This document shows positions 52,201 through 57,025 of a stretch of 64,000 nucleotides of DNA, one piece after another. Below the pieces are notes generated by a model that was not told the origin of the DNA, made no database searches, and was given only the letters and a program-made list of their open reading frames with translations. The DNA is taken from assembly GCA_030248225.1 (NCBI GenBank), contig JASANE010021011.1:1-64000 (forward strand), in the 5' to 3' direction. The stretch is from Trileptium ribeirensis (Eukaryota; Nematoda; Enoplea; Enoplida; Thoracostomopsidae). Position 1 is the stretch's first letter, and every line of letters starts with the position of its first letter. The translations under genes were made by a program, and so were the position numbers.

Positions 52201-54418
52201 TACATTTTGGAAATCGATTTAGTCGATAAAACCCTTTAAACCCTGAAAAGGTTTCGCATTGGGGTCTAAAAAGCTTGGTGTTCAGCGTGCTTTATGACCT
52301 TGTAGACACAGGCTGTAATGTAACATCTCAATAAGACATTGAAATTGAAATTTGAAAATTACATTTTCTGGCAAGGGGTTGACGAAGCATGTTCGGGCTC
52401 ACAGTGGCCCAGGCAGTGTTTACACAAAAAGTAATTCTCATCAAGTTGTAGACATCGATGAACTGAATCTAGCTAAAAGGTAATTAAATCTGTTTTTCGA
52501 TTCGTGCGATGTATGTGCTGCAAAACACGTACCCATATGACAGATTTGGCAGAAAATCTTTAAAACCAGTTTTTGATATTTTAATCCGGCAGATGGGGTG
52601 GAATAAATAGCATCACTTTTGCTATTTAATTTTACGTTTCAAAGTATCGTTTTCTATATGACCTACTGTATCGCTTCCACAGTGAAATATGTCTCACTGC
52701 GGCTCTCTTGGTTGCAATTTGAATCATTTGCCCTTGCTATTACAACTCATTACTCGAACTGTCGAAGTAGTTGCTCGGCTAATACCATTGTGTTTGTCAT
52801 TATGTAGTATTATATAGTTAGTTGGGGTACTTGTTTAGGATAAAACGAAAAACAATATGAGATAGACCATGCCATGCAATTTTTGCTAAATGTCTTGTTT
52901 CATGTTATCATGGCAAGTAAGTAGTAGCTAATTCCCGTCTTGATTTGGCCCGAAATAAATTATTTTGTTTCTTGGTGAGCATAACTATGTGGTATCTAAT
53001 GTCGCGGTTTTAGTAGCATAAATATTTGTGGACAACGGTGGAGACCAAAAAAAGGACAACTTCTACGACCACTTAGCACGACAGTGCGCGGTCATACGAA
53101 AAAAGCCAACATCGTCATGGTCTGTGTCGGGCCTGAGGTGATCAGCCATTCGCCGGGGAAGGGGTAGAGGTGTCGGCAACCTGTCAGGAAGAGGCAGGAG
53201 GTTTGATTTGAGGGGTCCCTCTACATATATGAGCGAGCATACATTTGACGTTTAAACATATGACGTGCCTTACGAATATATTTTATGCGATAATACAAAT
53301 TTAACGTAAACATTTAACACGATGAGGATAAAGCTATTAGGAGCGAGCGTTATTGTTCCATTCAGCTAGGATCATCAATACTGCTAAATTGTTTCACTCA
53401 TTATCAAGTCTACAGGTGCTAACAATAAAATTTGCTCAAATTTTGACCCGGAATTTTTTATTTACCTTTCAGCTCGTCATCTAGATTACTAGGCGTTTAT
53501 TCCTGCTAATATATGTATTAAAAATTTCCGAAATAAATGCGAAGATACGAAATCTTTACCCACGCAAATATATATATTAATTTATTTACAAATATTGATA
53601 TTCACTAACAAAATTACTGCGTTATCAAAAGTTAGTGCTAATTAGTTGAATTGCTTGAAATACTAACTTGCAATTGATTTACACCATGGTAAAAAAGGTT
53701 GAAAGCGTTATTACTATTTACAGTAACACGGCTAAGTTTTTGTGGAAATAGCAAATCGATTGATTTTGGTTTAAAATAGCAAAATATAAGGATAGTTCAC
53801 CTCTGTGTGCTAGTATACCCATACTGTCTTTAATATTCGGCCATTTAAGATATATGTGTCCAAAGATCGTCGTGCTACTGCGGGTAGGGGATTACAGTTA
53901 GCAGGTATCAGAATTATCACCATTCGCCCCAATTTATGCTCACACTTCAGTAATTGCGACTTTCAAATTGTTAAAATTTTCCACGCGTCTTCGGTGTGCC
54001 AGCAGAGGGGCGTTACCCTCTAGCGCTTAACCCTATAGGCAGCTATGGTTTTGTAACAGAAATTAGCCGCTTTCGCCGAATACACGTTTTGCAATAAAAT
54101 TTTACGAACTATATACAAGATATATTTATTGTGAATTTTAAACCTATATCTGGAACATTATTGTGACGGATACTGCCATTTTTATGAAGCTTATCTTTCC
54201 CTACAAATTACTAGGCAGTGGATGTGTTCATCTTTGAGCTTAGCAACTGGAGGCTCCAAATCTGTTTTGGAGCATTAATGTTCGGTGTTACTACAATGAT
54301 AATCACGTCACTAGTATTACATTATGTCTTTACTATTCTAGATTACAAGAAAACAAAACTTGCTGACACTATAGCAATATTTGAAGATTTTCTGCACAAA
54401 ATGGAGTCTTCTGACTAA
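4081..54418 (+). CDS. PRIM1: DNA primase small subunit gene, exons 2-11 (N-terminal exon not in view)
   Basis: This is the catalytic subunit of the eukaryotic/archaeal-type primase, which makes RNA primers within the nuclear DNA polymerase alpha-primase complex. Ten plus-strand exons were found by reading conserved family motifs between GT-AG splice sites: 4081-4238, 15092-15192, 17940-18013, 23312-23448, 26906-27107, 28491-28585, 29718-29856, 38900-38969, 48811-48899 and 54342-54418. Every junction is phase-compatible, and the join encodes 379 residues plus TAA with no internal stop. Seen motifs include FDID (the metal-binding Asp pair), RRCC followed by MCDKCW (zinc cluster), SGRRGVHCW and PRLDINVTKGLNHLL (third catalytic Asp). 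Vertebrate PRIM1 is about 420 residues, so about 35-40 residues with the Y..LFP..W type start are missing. The first bases of exon 2 need a one-base overhang from a preceding exon. I found no convincing exon 1 between 1 and 4080. The gene spans more than 50 kb because of transposon-filled introns. No frameshift or stop was seen, so it looks functional. Confidence 0.95.
4264..5486. mobile_element. hAT-type MITE, subfamily I, with a nested insertion
   Basis: The same interior as the 12357 copy (AAATGTAT.AAAATAACTTTTACATTAAACTT, then CGGAACC blocks) is recognisable on both sides of about 400 bp of foreign AT-rich sequence at 4336-4738. It ends near GATTACTCCCTCAG at about 5480. The left end is degenerate. 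It begins only about 25 bp downstream of the PRIM1 exon 2 donor. Confidence 0.65.
5494..6716. mobile_element. hAT-type MITE, subfamily II, degenerate copy
   Basis: Begins about CAGTAACGGGAACTGGAACT and ends about GGAATTCCGATTATTTCCGG, sharing its interior with the 15976-17337 element. The flanks ATATAACT and ATATATTA are only a weak match. It lies almost directly next to the subfamily I copy at 4264-5486. Confidence 0.6.
7085..7880 (+). mobile_element. LINE remnant (3' part of a reverse transcriptase ORF)
   Basis: Plus-strand fragments show LDYVGDIALPFHSVARMQLM then LRASVNRVGLNI, the palm region normally reading LdYADDiaLl (here YVGD, so the catalytic box is mutated). FPYLNSVVGGTG follows near 7370-7400, then LINVTLQTKLKIFRAAFVT near 7465-7520, RLNAFEMMRY near 7560-7590 and RWLGDVLRMKQVV near 7695-7735. 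This order (YLGS, TKl.iF, fem.clR, rWlGHvlRM) is typical of endonuclease-type LINE C-termini. Multiple frameshifts and stops are present. Confidence 0.8.
7881..10400. other. Intron sequence without recognised genes
   Basis: AT-rich DNA within the first large PRIM1 intron. It contains a GC-richer block at 8380-8500, the 157-bp direct repeats at 8853-9150 and an unassigned open stretch at 9411-9653 that shows no family motif. Confidence 0.5.
8853..9150. repeat. Two direct repeats of about 157 bp
   Basis: The stretch from CAAAATTCCAGGAGGGAATG through ATCCGGCAAGATATAGATGA recurs as CAAAATTTCTGGAGGGAATT through ATCCGGCAAGATACAGATGA, with moderate identity. A weaker third unit may precede at about 8770. 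Confidence 0.7.
10776..11720 (-). pseudogene. Gag-like or unknown coiled-coil protein remnant with two in-frame stops
   Basis: One minus-strand reading frame runs from about 11720 to the TAG at 10776-10778, interrupted only by TAG at 11442-11444 and TGA at 11088-11090. The frame is unchanged across both stops. The N-terminal part is Leu-rich. The middle is Ser/Thr/Asp-rich (NNSSRSSSTADKMMPSTSQA). The C-terminal ~100 residues form a likely coiled coil (ELAEFKTKLDNLEHKYGEE and KIDHLSGKFEQFLLKF). The family is not recognised. A possible acceptor (CTTCCACAG|) lies just upstream of the first codons. Short direct repeats at 10420-10560 and 12005-12190 flank it, so a gag-only LTR element is one reading; a decayed host gene is another. 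Confidence 0.45.
12357..13482. mobile_element. hAT-type MITE, subfamily I, older copy
   Basis: Starts CAGGGGATAACCGGAACCGT and runs through the same interior as the 39400 element, in inverse orientation. It ends degenerate near ATTATCCTTAC. The left flank is AGATATGC; the right flank matches only partly, so the target duplication is eroded or the right end is altered. Confidence 0.7.
13500..13790. repeat. GC-richer insert between two hAT MITE copies
   Basis: About 290 bp, richer in GC than its neighbours, with short inverted motifs such as CTCGGTCCCTC, CGGCTCTTCTAACCGAGC and AGGGGTTTCCCCT. It carries no protein-like frame. It may be a separate small mobile element; not identified. Confidence 0.35.
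13800..14110. mobile_element. hAT-type MITE, subfamily I, truncated
   Basis: About 310 bp matching one end of the 39400 element: CGGAATTCCGGTTGCGGTTC, GGCAAAGGGCAAAAA, the ATGATCAAG.TCCAATACAACC stretch and AGGAAGTAGGACACATAATTTC. The other end is lost. It lies in inverse orientation to the copy at 12357-13482. Confidence 0.65.
14111..15091. other. Intron sequence without recognised genes
   Basis: AT-rich DNA up to PRIM1 exon 3. A minus-strand open frame of 121 codons at 14629-14994 has no recognisable motif and is probably chance, though a decayed element cannot be excluded. Confidence 0.45.
15092..15192 (+). CDS. PRIM1: PRIM1 exon 3 (catalytic Asp pair)
   Basis: The acceptor is ATCTAG| and the donor is TTGTTC|GTAAGA. 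The exon starts in phase 0 and ends with two bases of a Ser codon. It reads FEALERELVFDIDLTDYDD and then IRRCC. The DID pair is the metal-binding catalytic motif of archaeo-eukaryotic primases, and the CC pair begins the zinc cluster completed in the next exon. The intron before it is about 10.9 kb. Confidence 0.95.
15976..17337. mobile_element. hAT-type MITE, subfamily II
   Basis: A 1362-bp element with the same terminal pattern as subfamily I (CATTGAATAACCCGAACC at the left, GGAATTCTGGTTACTCTCTA at the right) but a different interior. The flanks are CTTTGTAC (15968-15975) and CTTTGTAT (17338-17345), an 8-bp duplication with one mismatch. The interior shares long stretches with 5494-6716, including GGTAAAAT.AAAGAAGTATT and ACCGGAACTTCGAT.CCGG. 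Confidence 0.82.
17940..18013 (+). CDS. PRIM1: PRIM1 exon 4 (second half of zinc cluster)
   Basis: A 74-bp exon with acceptor TATTTTCAG| and donor GAAAG|GTGAGG. The first base completes the Ser codon begun in exon 3. The exon then reads GGNMCDKCW followed by a hydrophobic stretch ending KILDGALK, matching the family ICPKCW...A..IID.AL block. Together with RRCC from exon 3 it supplies the four cysteines of the structural zinc site. It ends one base into an Asp codon. Confidence 0.93.
18229..18490. repeat. Interspersed repeat, copy 2
   Basis: The partner of 108-370. It also has GGAATAGCGGGAG, AATTTTTCCAATTTCCTCCG and TCTATGAGCATGTAT. It lies just downstream of PRIM1 exon 4. Confidence 0.6.
18491..22539. 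other. Intron sequence with MITE fragments, no gene recognised
   Basis: Part of the intron between PRIM1 exons 4 and 5. Apart from the 19482 MITE and a C/A-rich patch ending TGGAGAAGCCAG at 20168, I see only AT-rich sequence with no motif-bearing frame. Confidence 0.5.
19482..19710. mobile_element. C-rich MITE, TGGCTAGTCCAAA ends
   Basis: A 229-bp sequence from TGGCTAGTCCAAAGTGAGG to CCGAGGTTTGGACTAGCCA with 13-bp inverted ends. The interior is rich in C runs (CCCCTCCCCCC, TTGCCCCCCCTCGG). It is related in inverse orientation to 33522-33670. Confidence 0.75.
22540..22868. mobile_element. MITE related to the 45391 element
   Basis: Shares CGCTAAAATTGTTA.TAAATG and TTTCAACC.TTTTT.CTGAAA with the 45391 copy and ends GGGGCGCCCACCCTCCACTG then TGGAGAAGCCAG. 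The left boundary is not defined. A further right-end fragment (TGGAGAAGCCAG) lies at 20157-20168 after a C/A run. Confidence 0.5.
23312..23448 (+). CDS. PRIM1: PRIM1 exon 5 (SGRRG.HCW block)
   Basis: The acceptor is GAGTTTTAG| and the donor is GTCACG|GTAAAT. Two bases complete Asp, then 45 codons follow. It reads [20 protein letters not shown] and then ICDKSAR...EARASIAEYL. The SGRRG..H motif contacts the nucleotide triphosphate and metal in this family. This is the best-conserved exon and is diagnostic for the gene. The end phase is 0. Confidence 0.96.
23449..24367. other. Intron sequence, no gene recognised
   Basis: AT-rich DNA between PRIM1 exon 5 and the gypsy remnant. No LTR was recognised at the boundary near 24300-24367. 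Confidence 0.5.
24368..26420 (-). mobile_element. Ty3/gypsy LTR retrotransposon pol remnant
   Basis: Minus-strand domains run in the Ty3/gypsy order. Near 26215-26330 is HETDTGSAPPVRQKP with EML.SGIIEPST, the start of the RT domain. Near 26085-26150 is MPKKDGTHSFCVDYRKLN. At 25691-25999 is RT palm sequence with FGLTKAPATFQKLM and LIYLDILLI (the YxDD box has lost its second Asp). At about 25500-25620 is an FGLTSYHRQF connection, and at 25146-25493 an RNase H region with LQTDASGTAIGAVLSQ. At 24547-24801 is an integrase zinc-binding HD....H region, and at 24368-24559 the start of an integrase core. Numerous frameshifts and stops; dead. No LTRs were recognised on either side. It fills the intron between PRIM1 exons 5 and 6. 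Confidence 0.88.
26906..27107 (+). CDS. PRIM1: PRIM1 exon 6
   Basis: The acceptor is ATTTCCAG| and the donor is AAACG|GTAATA. The exon starts in phase 0 and holds 67 codons plus one base. It contains MKKKVRL, IHPSIYRA, a variable helical stretch, and DNWNMVVDMI. These correspond to the VKKKVhL...IHP.i..s linker and helices of the small subunit. A five-residue insertion before IHP relative to vertebrates is apparent. A decayed gypsy element lies in the preceding intron. Confidence 0.92.
27108..28490. other. Intron sequence, no gene recognised
   Basis: The PRIM1 intron between exons 6 and 7, AT-rich, with a run of 9-10 C near 28071. Nothing else identified. Confidence 0.5.
28491..28585 (+). 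CDS. PRIM1: PRIM1 exon 7
   Basis: The acceptor is TTTTTCTCCAG| and the donor is CACAGG|GTAATA. Two bases complete a Val codon from exon 6, then 31 codons follow, ending in phase 0. The peptide includes LKAEFLKMSSCNSISRWRQL, aligning with the family (D/E)LQ..F....NSL.RWe.L region. It is poorly conserved, but the phase on both sides and the position in order support it. A decayed tandem copy of this exon and its downstream intron sequence starts 226 bp later. Confidence 0.88.
28737..28970 (+). pseudogene. Decayed tandem copy of PRIM1 exon 7 and flanking intron
   Basis: The exon 7 segment AAGGCCGAATTCTTGAAAAT (28511) recurs as AAGGCCGAATTGTTTAAAAT at 28737, and the match continues through CCGATGG.GACAGCT and TGAATTTTTT. 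The following intron matches through GTTGCTAAATTTGG and TTCGATGTTATA.TT. A third, shorter start (AAGGTTGAAG) follows at 28961. The copy carries in-frame TAA codons and its donor has decayed to CAAAGTAAC, so it cannot serve as an alternative exon. The repeat period is 224-226 bp. Confidence 0.85.
29140..29310. repeat. Degenerate GTTTAAACGC minisatellite
   Basis: Many short variants of GTGTATAAACGCACAC, GCGTTTAAGCGCACATG and CGCCTTTAAACG in both orientations, giving self-complementary runs. It lies in the PRIM1 intron before exon 8. Confidence 0.65.
29718..29856 (+). CDS. PRIM1: PRIM1 exon 8 (third catalytic Asp)
   Basis: The acceptor is GCCGTTATAG| and the donor is AAACAG|GTGAGT. The exon holds 46 codons plus one base. 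It reads LAYPRLDINVTKGLNHLL followed by KGPFCVHPKTG, near-identical in pattern to the PRLDINVSKGINHLLK.PFSVHPKTG signature of eukaryotic primase small subunits. The Asp in RLD is the third catalytic carboxylate. Confidence 0.96.
29857..30887. other. Intron sequence, no gene recognised
   Basis: AT-rich start of the 9-kb PRIM1 intron between exons 8 and 9. An open stretch at 30376-30696 is low-complexity Phe/Leu/Ile-rich and is not considered coding. Confidence 0.5.
30998..32193. repeat. Tandem duplication, 634-bp unit, inside the 2.2-kb element
   Basis: The stretch beginning TGTAGTAATAGCATACCCGA at 30998 recurs at 31632 with very few differences over several hundred bases. The second unit is shorter because of an internal deletion of about 80 bp near 32100. 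Both units end in C-rich runs followed by GACCTGTCG. The near-identity implies a recent duplication. Confidence 0.85.
32203..32229. repeat. Poly-C tract of about 27 bases
   Basis: An uninterrupted C run in the C-rich part of the 2.2-kb element. The length in the assembly is likely inexact. Confidence 0.9.
33522..33670. mobile_element. C-rich MITE, shorter relative of the 19482 element
   Basis: Runs from TGGATAGTCCAAACCTCGGA to CTTTGGACTAGCCA and includes GGAAATTATAGCCGGGGGGG. It shares both ends and the interior motif with the 19482-19710 element, inverted. Confidence 0.7.
33787..34147. mobile_element. C/G-rich MITE, GGCTCTCCATTC ends
   Basis: Begins AGGCTCTCCATTCGCGAAAA and ends CCCATTTGGAGAGCG. 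The interior has ATTTTGCCAGG...CATGAACC and ACCGGGGGGCT blocks. It is closely related to 37550-37936. Confidence 0.7.
34285..36805. repeat. Complex interspersed repeat, copy 1 (interrupted by an hAT MITE)
   Basis: Starts near GTAGTGGAGATTGTGTGGTG and ends near TGTACCTATGCTTCGCTACG and GATAGAGTAACTAGTCT. The interior is made of tandem monomers of about 340-380 bp, each with AAATGCCGATGCCTCTTTTT, CTCCGGTTCTGG and TGAGGTATGGCACCCTCGTG. Matching start and end sequences occur at 49240-51325. The MITE at 34646-35658 interrupts the first monomer. Confidence 0.75.
34646..35658. mobile_element. hAT-type MITE, subfamily I, inserted into a complex tandem repeat
   Basis: A 1013-bp copy related to the 39400 element. 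It starts CAAAGAGTAACCGGAATTCC and ends CGTTCCGGTTATTCCCTG. The flanks are GGTTCGAG (34638-34645) and GGTTTGAG (35659-35666), an 8-bp target duplication with one mismatch. The target is the GGGTTTGAGGTATGGCACC region of the surrounding repeat, so this insertion is younger than that repeat. Confidence 0.85.
36826..37440. repeat. Diverged tandem units of about 170-180 bp
   Basis: Units contain GGGATTTAGGGACAGTGAACC-like starts and CCCGATTTCCAGAATATA, then TGTTTGGT and GAATTATCTATAGGT. Single related units occur at 34200-34275 and, inverted, near 40590-40790 and 39230-39320. Confidence 0.55.
37550..37936. mobile_element. C/G-rich MITE, second copy of the GGCTCTCCATTC family
   Basis: Begins GCGCTCTCCATTCTCTAAAA and ends ATAATTTGGAGAGCCCAGCG. 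It shares TTTTGCCAAGAGAAAAAC and the AAATTTTGCGAAATTTTT.GCTT interior with the 33787 copy. Confidence 0.72.
37937..38899. other. Intron sequence, no gene recognised
   Basis: AT-rich DNA between a C/G-rich MITE and PRIM1 exon 9; no repeat partner was identified in the window. Confidence 0.45.
38900..38969 (+). CDS. PRIM1: PRIM1 exon 9
   Basis: A 70-bp exon with acceptor TGATTTTAG| and donor GTAGA|GTGAGT. Two bases complete Gly of HPKTG. It continues KVSVPFSAHNVELFNYEEVP, matching the family (R/K)(I/V)SVP....V..F.p..VPT block. It ends with two bases of a codon completed in exon 10. It sits after a 9 kb intron full of inverted-repeat elements. Confidence 0.92.
39400..40562. mobile_element. hAT-type MITE, subfamily I, with exact 8-bp target duplication
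   Basis: A 1163-bp element without coding capacity. It starts CAGGGAGTAACCGGAATTCC and ends GGTTCCGGTTATTCCCTA, so the terminal inverted repeat is about CAGGGA(A/G)TAACCGGAA. It is flanked on both sides by GAAGACGG (39392-39399 and 40563-40570). An 8-bp duplication and CAGGG-type ends are typical of the hAT superfamily. Subterminal GGAATTCCGG and CCGGAACCGG palindromes are frequent. Confidence 0.88.
40788..40821. repeat. Near-perfect 34-bp palindrome
   Basis: Two 16-base arms, GTAATGTCATCAAGTT and AACTTGATGACATTAC, around a 2-base centre. A short hairpin with no terminator-like context, within a PRIM1 intron. Confidence 0.85.
41010..41120. repeat. C-run repeat (CCCCCCGAGAATTTTG motif)
   Basis: Runs of G and C with GGCCGAAGGCC and CCCCGAGAATTTTGGTGCCC. 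The same motif occurs in the same orientation at 44690-44785, so the hAT-like gene is bracketed by two members. Probably MITE pieces; ends not defined. Confidence 0.55.
41569..44415 (-). pseudogene. hAT-type transposase-like gene, two exons, broken
   Basis: A minus-strand gene nested antisense in a PRIM1 intron, richer in GC than its surroundings. A first exon can start at the ATG at 44415-44413 and reads TGRQPSGKGRKQLTDWF, SSSKRQR, then a low-complexity Ala/Thr/Val tract from (CTG/TTG) repeats. It ends at TTG|GTTAGT (44211). A good acceptor TCTGTTCCAG| opens the next exon at 44051 in matching phase. The main body carries WCGTHRGQL-type and FSVLVD segments and near the C-terminus LPLSTAHVECVFSALSLLET, the hAT dimerisation motif (family: lp.STA..ER.FS.l..ik). 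A Glu/Asp-rich tail follows. There are three breaks: a frame change near 43905-43958, another near 43410-43464, and an in-frame TGA at 42856-42858 after which the same frame continues to 41569. It most resembles the ZNF862/DUF4371-type hAT group. No terminal repeats were found, so it may be an old transposon or a decayed host-domesticated gene; sequencing error could explain some breaks. Confidence 0.75.
44235..44330. repeat. Trinucleotide-rich tract in the hAT-like exon 1
   Basis: Repeated CTG, TTG and CTA triplets. On the minus strand they encode a run of Ala, Thr and Val. Length polymorphism is expected. Confidence 0.8.
44690..44785. repeat. C-run repeat, second member flanking the hAT-like gene
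   Basis: TTGCCCCCCCCGAGAATTTT, then CCCCCGGTTCATGCCCCCCC and a final CCCCCCCCGAACTTGACCGG. The same family as 41010-41120. Confidence 0.55.
45391..45791. mobile_element. MITE with TGGCTTCTCCA ends
   Basis: Left end TGGCTTCTCCATTCGCTTAA; right end degenerate (TTGGACAGCTAG). The interior AAAACGCTAAAATTGTTA and TTTTTAACTT...GAAA.CGGTTTT is shared with 22630-22868, whose right end is TGGAGAAGCCAG. Confidence 0.6.
45792..48810. other. Intron sequence with one coding-like patch
   Basis: Mostly AT-rich. At about 46440-46620 two overlapping plus-strand frames look protein-like (DDAKKAALVKSDW, then VNVDELPEFDAKRKAAQSEA and ETVVEHRQNLIKRV), as if a frameshifted remnant of a real coding sequence. The family was not recognised. 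Confidence 0.4.
48811..48899 (+). CDS. PRIM1: PRIM1 exon 10
   Basis: The acceptor is GCATTTTTAG| and the donor is CATTAC|GTAAGT. One base completes Asp, then 29 codons and one base follow. It reads HLICDLNNINNKKENTLSDE and then PGVPQRKTL, the expected position of ICRELD.I followed by a variable charged linker. Conservation is weak, but order, splice sites and phase on both sides fit. Confidence 0.86.
49240..51325. repeat. Complex interspersed repeat, copy 2
   Basis: The same boundaries as copy 1 (GTAGTGGAGATTGTGTGTTG at the left, TGTACCTATGCTTCACTACG and GATAGAGTTACTAGTCT at the right) and the same 340-380 bp monomers. One monomer has been inverted, giving the long inverted repeat listed separately. 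No protein-coding signal. The two copies suggest a non-autonomous mobile unit, class unknown. Confidence 0.72.
49901..50910. repeat. 300-bp inverted repeat with 410-bp spacer
   Basis: The left arm 49901-50200 and right arm 50611-50910 are reverse complements with no net indel (coordinates pair to a constant sum) and about two mismatches in a sampled 60 bases. Both arms are repeat monomers, one flipped. The structure could form a long hairpin in single-stranded DNA or transcribed RNA of PRIM1 intron 10. Confidence 0.9.
51326..54341. other. Intron sequence, no gene recognised
   Basis: The last PRIM1 intron. Short G/C-run patches near 51620, 51880-52150 (ending CCCACTTTGGATAACCCAG) and 53130-53220 probably mark MITE fragments; the rest is AT-rich. 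Confidence 0.45.
54342..54418 (+). CDS. PRIM1: PRIM1 exon 11 (C-terminus and stop)
   Basis: The acceptor is TTACTATTCTAG|. Two bases complete a codon, then YKKTKLADTIAIFEDFL, HKMESSD and TAA at 54416-54418. This matches the terminal DYKKTSLAPYV.VFE.FL block of the family. An open frame extends upstream to 54218, but that part is intronic. A possible AATAAA lies near 54767; no nearer canonical signal is obvious. Confidence 0.92.
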
Positions 54419-55066
54419 GCTAACCAACATGAAAAGCAGAAATATTAATAAGCGTCGTTTTATTTAAAACGGTTTTATGTCATCTAAGTTGGCGAAAAAT
54501 TTCTATGTAAGTTTCTAACTGGATGTTATAAAGATAGATTTAATAACAGATCCACAGTCCTTTAGTGTGAATGTGAGTGATTTTTATAAGTTCAGTCTAT
54601 GTTTTTCAAATCGACGTCCACCAACTCCTATTTCCTCATTTTTTTACCAGCTGTACATGGTGATGTTTAAGATGGTGCTTGGACTGACCTTTCTTTTCCG
54701 TACTTAACCGGACTTCACAAGACTCAAATTTGCTATACGAGAGTGAGGGAGGAATTTACTTTTTGAAGAATAAACTGTTGGCGCAACATGATTAATATTA
54801 AATTATTAGCCGCAACGTTATAATAATTCAAAATGTATATTATAACGTTGGGATTCAAACATGGAAAATTACTTTTTTCCAGAGTAAACGTCCGTTCGTA
54901 TCCGCTAATGTCCGGCAATGAATATTTTGAATCAGAAAGCTATTGAACATATATAGCTACTTCTTGTCAGGATTATGTGGTTATTTACGGGGAAATTAGT
55001 ATTACCAGTTAGGCAATATTGTCAAGTACCTAAGTAAATCTGATACTTGACAGCAGTGTGGCCACT

Positions 55067-56200
55067 ACGGCAGTCCTGAATTGTCCGTGTCGACAGTAAG
55101 ACATAATACGTTCGCTATTTTATTGGTCGAATGGATTGTCCGTGTCTACAGTAAGACATAAAACGTTCGTTATTTTATTGGTCGAATGCGACAAAGCAAC
55201 ACGATTCGTCTCATTTTTATTGGATAAGGCGTTGCGTCTACAAAAGGTACACAAGATAAGGTTAGCGACTGAATGATAATCCCATCTGGTATTTTAGCGT
55301 TCGCATTTGGCGCCAAATGTTTTTCTTAATTTTATAAGTTTGATTTTTGTAATGTTTCTGGGTGAACTTTTTTATGATTTTTTGGGAAAAACCACAGATG
55401 TCAAATGTTATAAGCGGCCCATTGATCGAAATGAATAATGATGCCTGAGGCAACGCAGCGCTCAATTATTTATTGGCATCAGCAGACCTGTCTGCCACAA
55501 ACTAAAAGAATCCGTGATCTGTAAAGTGTGTTATAACCAGCGTGCACCCATCTCTGTTTTACCACATGTTCAACGTTTTTCGGTTTGCAAATACGTCAAT
55601 CAGGGCCATTGCTAGCCAAACCGATTCGGAGTTTAGCTTATAGCGTGAATCAAACATCGAAATTCGGCAACATTTCGGTTCCCTTTTACAAATGTAAGTC
55701 CTAACCTTTCCCCATACAAAAAAATGTTAATTCTACGCGCGCTCATGCTTAACCACGGGTTTATATCTTAACTCGGCGGGAACCGACCGGACAGCCATCT
55801 TTAGTAGTCTTACCTGAATCTGGTTTCAATTTATCGGGTCATTAAACATCCGTTGATACCACTGTATATAGTATGCCTTTTGTCTCCAAAAATATAAAAA
55901 GTTCACCCACAAACATTACAAAAAATCAAACTTATAAAATTAAGAAAAACATTTGGCGCCAAATGCGAACGCTAAAATACCAGGTGGGATTGCCAGTCAG
56001 TCGCTAACCTTATTTTGTGTACCATTTGTAGACACAACGCCTTATCCAATAAAAATGAGACGAATCGTGTTGCTTTGTCGCATTCGACCAATAAATAGCG
56101 AACGTTTTATGTCTTACCGTAGACACGGACAATCCATTCGACCAATAAAATAGCGAACGTTTTATGTCTTACAGTAGAACGGACAATCCAGGAGTGCCGT
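55067..56200. mobile_element. Fold-back element with about 305-bp terminal inverted repeats
   Basis: The left arm 55067-55373 starts ACGGCAGTCCTGAATTGTCC. The right arm 55897-56200 ends GGACAATCCAGGAGTGCCGT. The arms are inverse copies across the CCAATAAAATAGCGAACG, CATTTGGCGCCAAATG and AAAACATTTGG stretches, and each arm has an internal direct duplication of about 55 bp (first at 55083 and 55138). The 523-bp middle has no recognisable coding. No clear target duplication was identified. It lies between PRIM1 and the unknown downstream gene. Confidence 0.82.
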
Positions 56201-56860
56201 CGTACTTCCCTTTTCCATCCTTTTGTTTCTATGGCTGTAGATCTGCTGTCGTCCTCTCGCCGTGCAATGCGTTATCCCGCTGTTACTTCAGCCGCTTTTC
56301 CACAACTTACCAGGAACTCTCAACATCTAGCTTTGTATTATGTTGACTAGCTATCTTAAGGTCTGGTCGCACCAACGAATCTGCTGTCAGTCAGTTCGTG
56401 GGCTACCAAGCCGACTCTATAGATAGCTCCCAGTATCAAAGCATTTTAATTCATCCTTCAAAACGGGGTATGTTATGATTGCATCAGGGAACTTGCTATG
56501 ACGTTTACGCATTTTAGTTTAACATCATTTGTATACATTATCTGTTTCAAAATAAATAATTTCGTCGCATTGTCAAGTAAAAGAGTCTTGCTTGTTCATT
56601 TTGCTTTCAGCGTCCAGTTCAGTCTAGTTTTTATCAACTTGGATTGTTACAGTGGAAGATGGAAGACCCCTAATTTTGAATAGTTCTGTACAGTATTTTA
56701 TTCATTTCTCACATATCCGAACACAAGGGTGCGTTAAAATTGTGATCAACTAAATACCCTAAATTCATTGGATGTGTTCAGTGAGTATATATTTTATAAA
56801 TTTTTAATTATAATGCAACAAAGTGCTTCCTATTTGTTTTCTCCATTCTAACAAAACGAG

Positions 56861-57025
56861 TGACCTACCGACTGGTCAGCCAATCATCCGGTATGGCTAT
56901 ACATTTTTGCTGCGTTTGCAAACGCTGTGGCGAAAATTAAAGCAGTTGTGGATCAAATCGTTTTCGAAAAGCCTCAGTAAAGCGGATACCTATGATATTG
57001 TTTCTGGACTTGCAAAATTAAGCTC
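56861..57025 (+). CDS. Exon of an unrecognised gene (exon A)
   Basis: I do not recognise the family. After a pyrimidine-rich stretch and CGAG| comes an open frame of 54 codons ending TTAAGCTC|GTGAGT, a good donor. It reads DLPTGQPIIRYGYTFLLRLQ and later ADTYDIVSGLAKL, with non-repetitive codon use unlike the surrounding AT-rich DNA. The two-base overhang TC joins in phase to the next exon at 57467. The middle is basic and hydrophobic (LWRKLKQLWIKSF). It lies about 2.4 kb downstream of the PRIM1 stop on the same strand, so it is probably a separate gene. The exact 5' edge is uncertain, since an alternative acceptor lies 18 bp further in. Confidence 0.5.

Noticed and set aside
54218..54341. The 5' extension of the open frame that contains the last PRIM1 exon
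   Set aside because: The conserved peptide begins exactly after the CTATTCTAG acceptor at 54341, and phase with exon 10 requires that start; the upstream part reads as intron.
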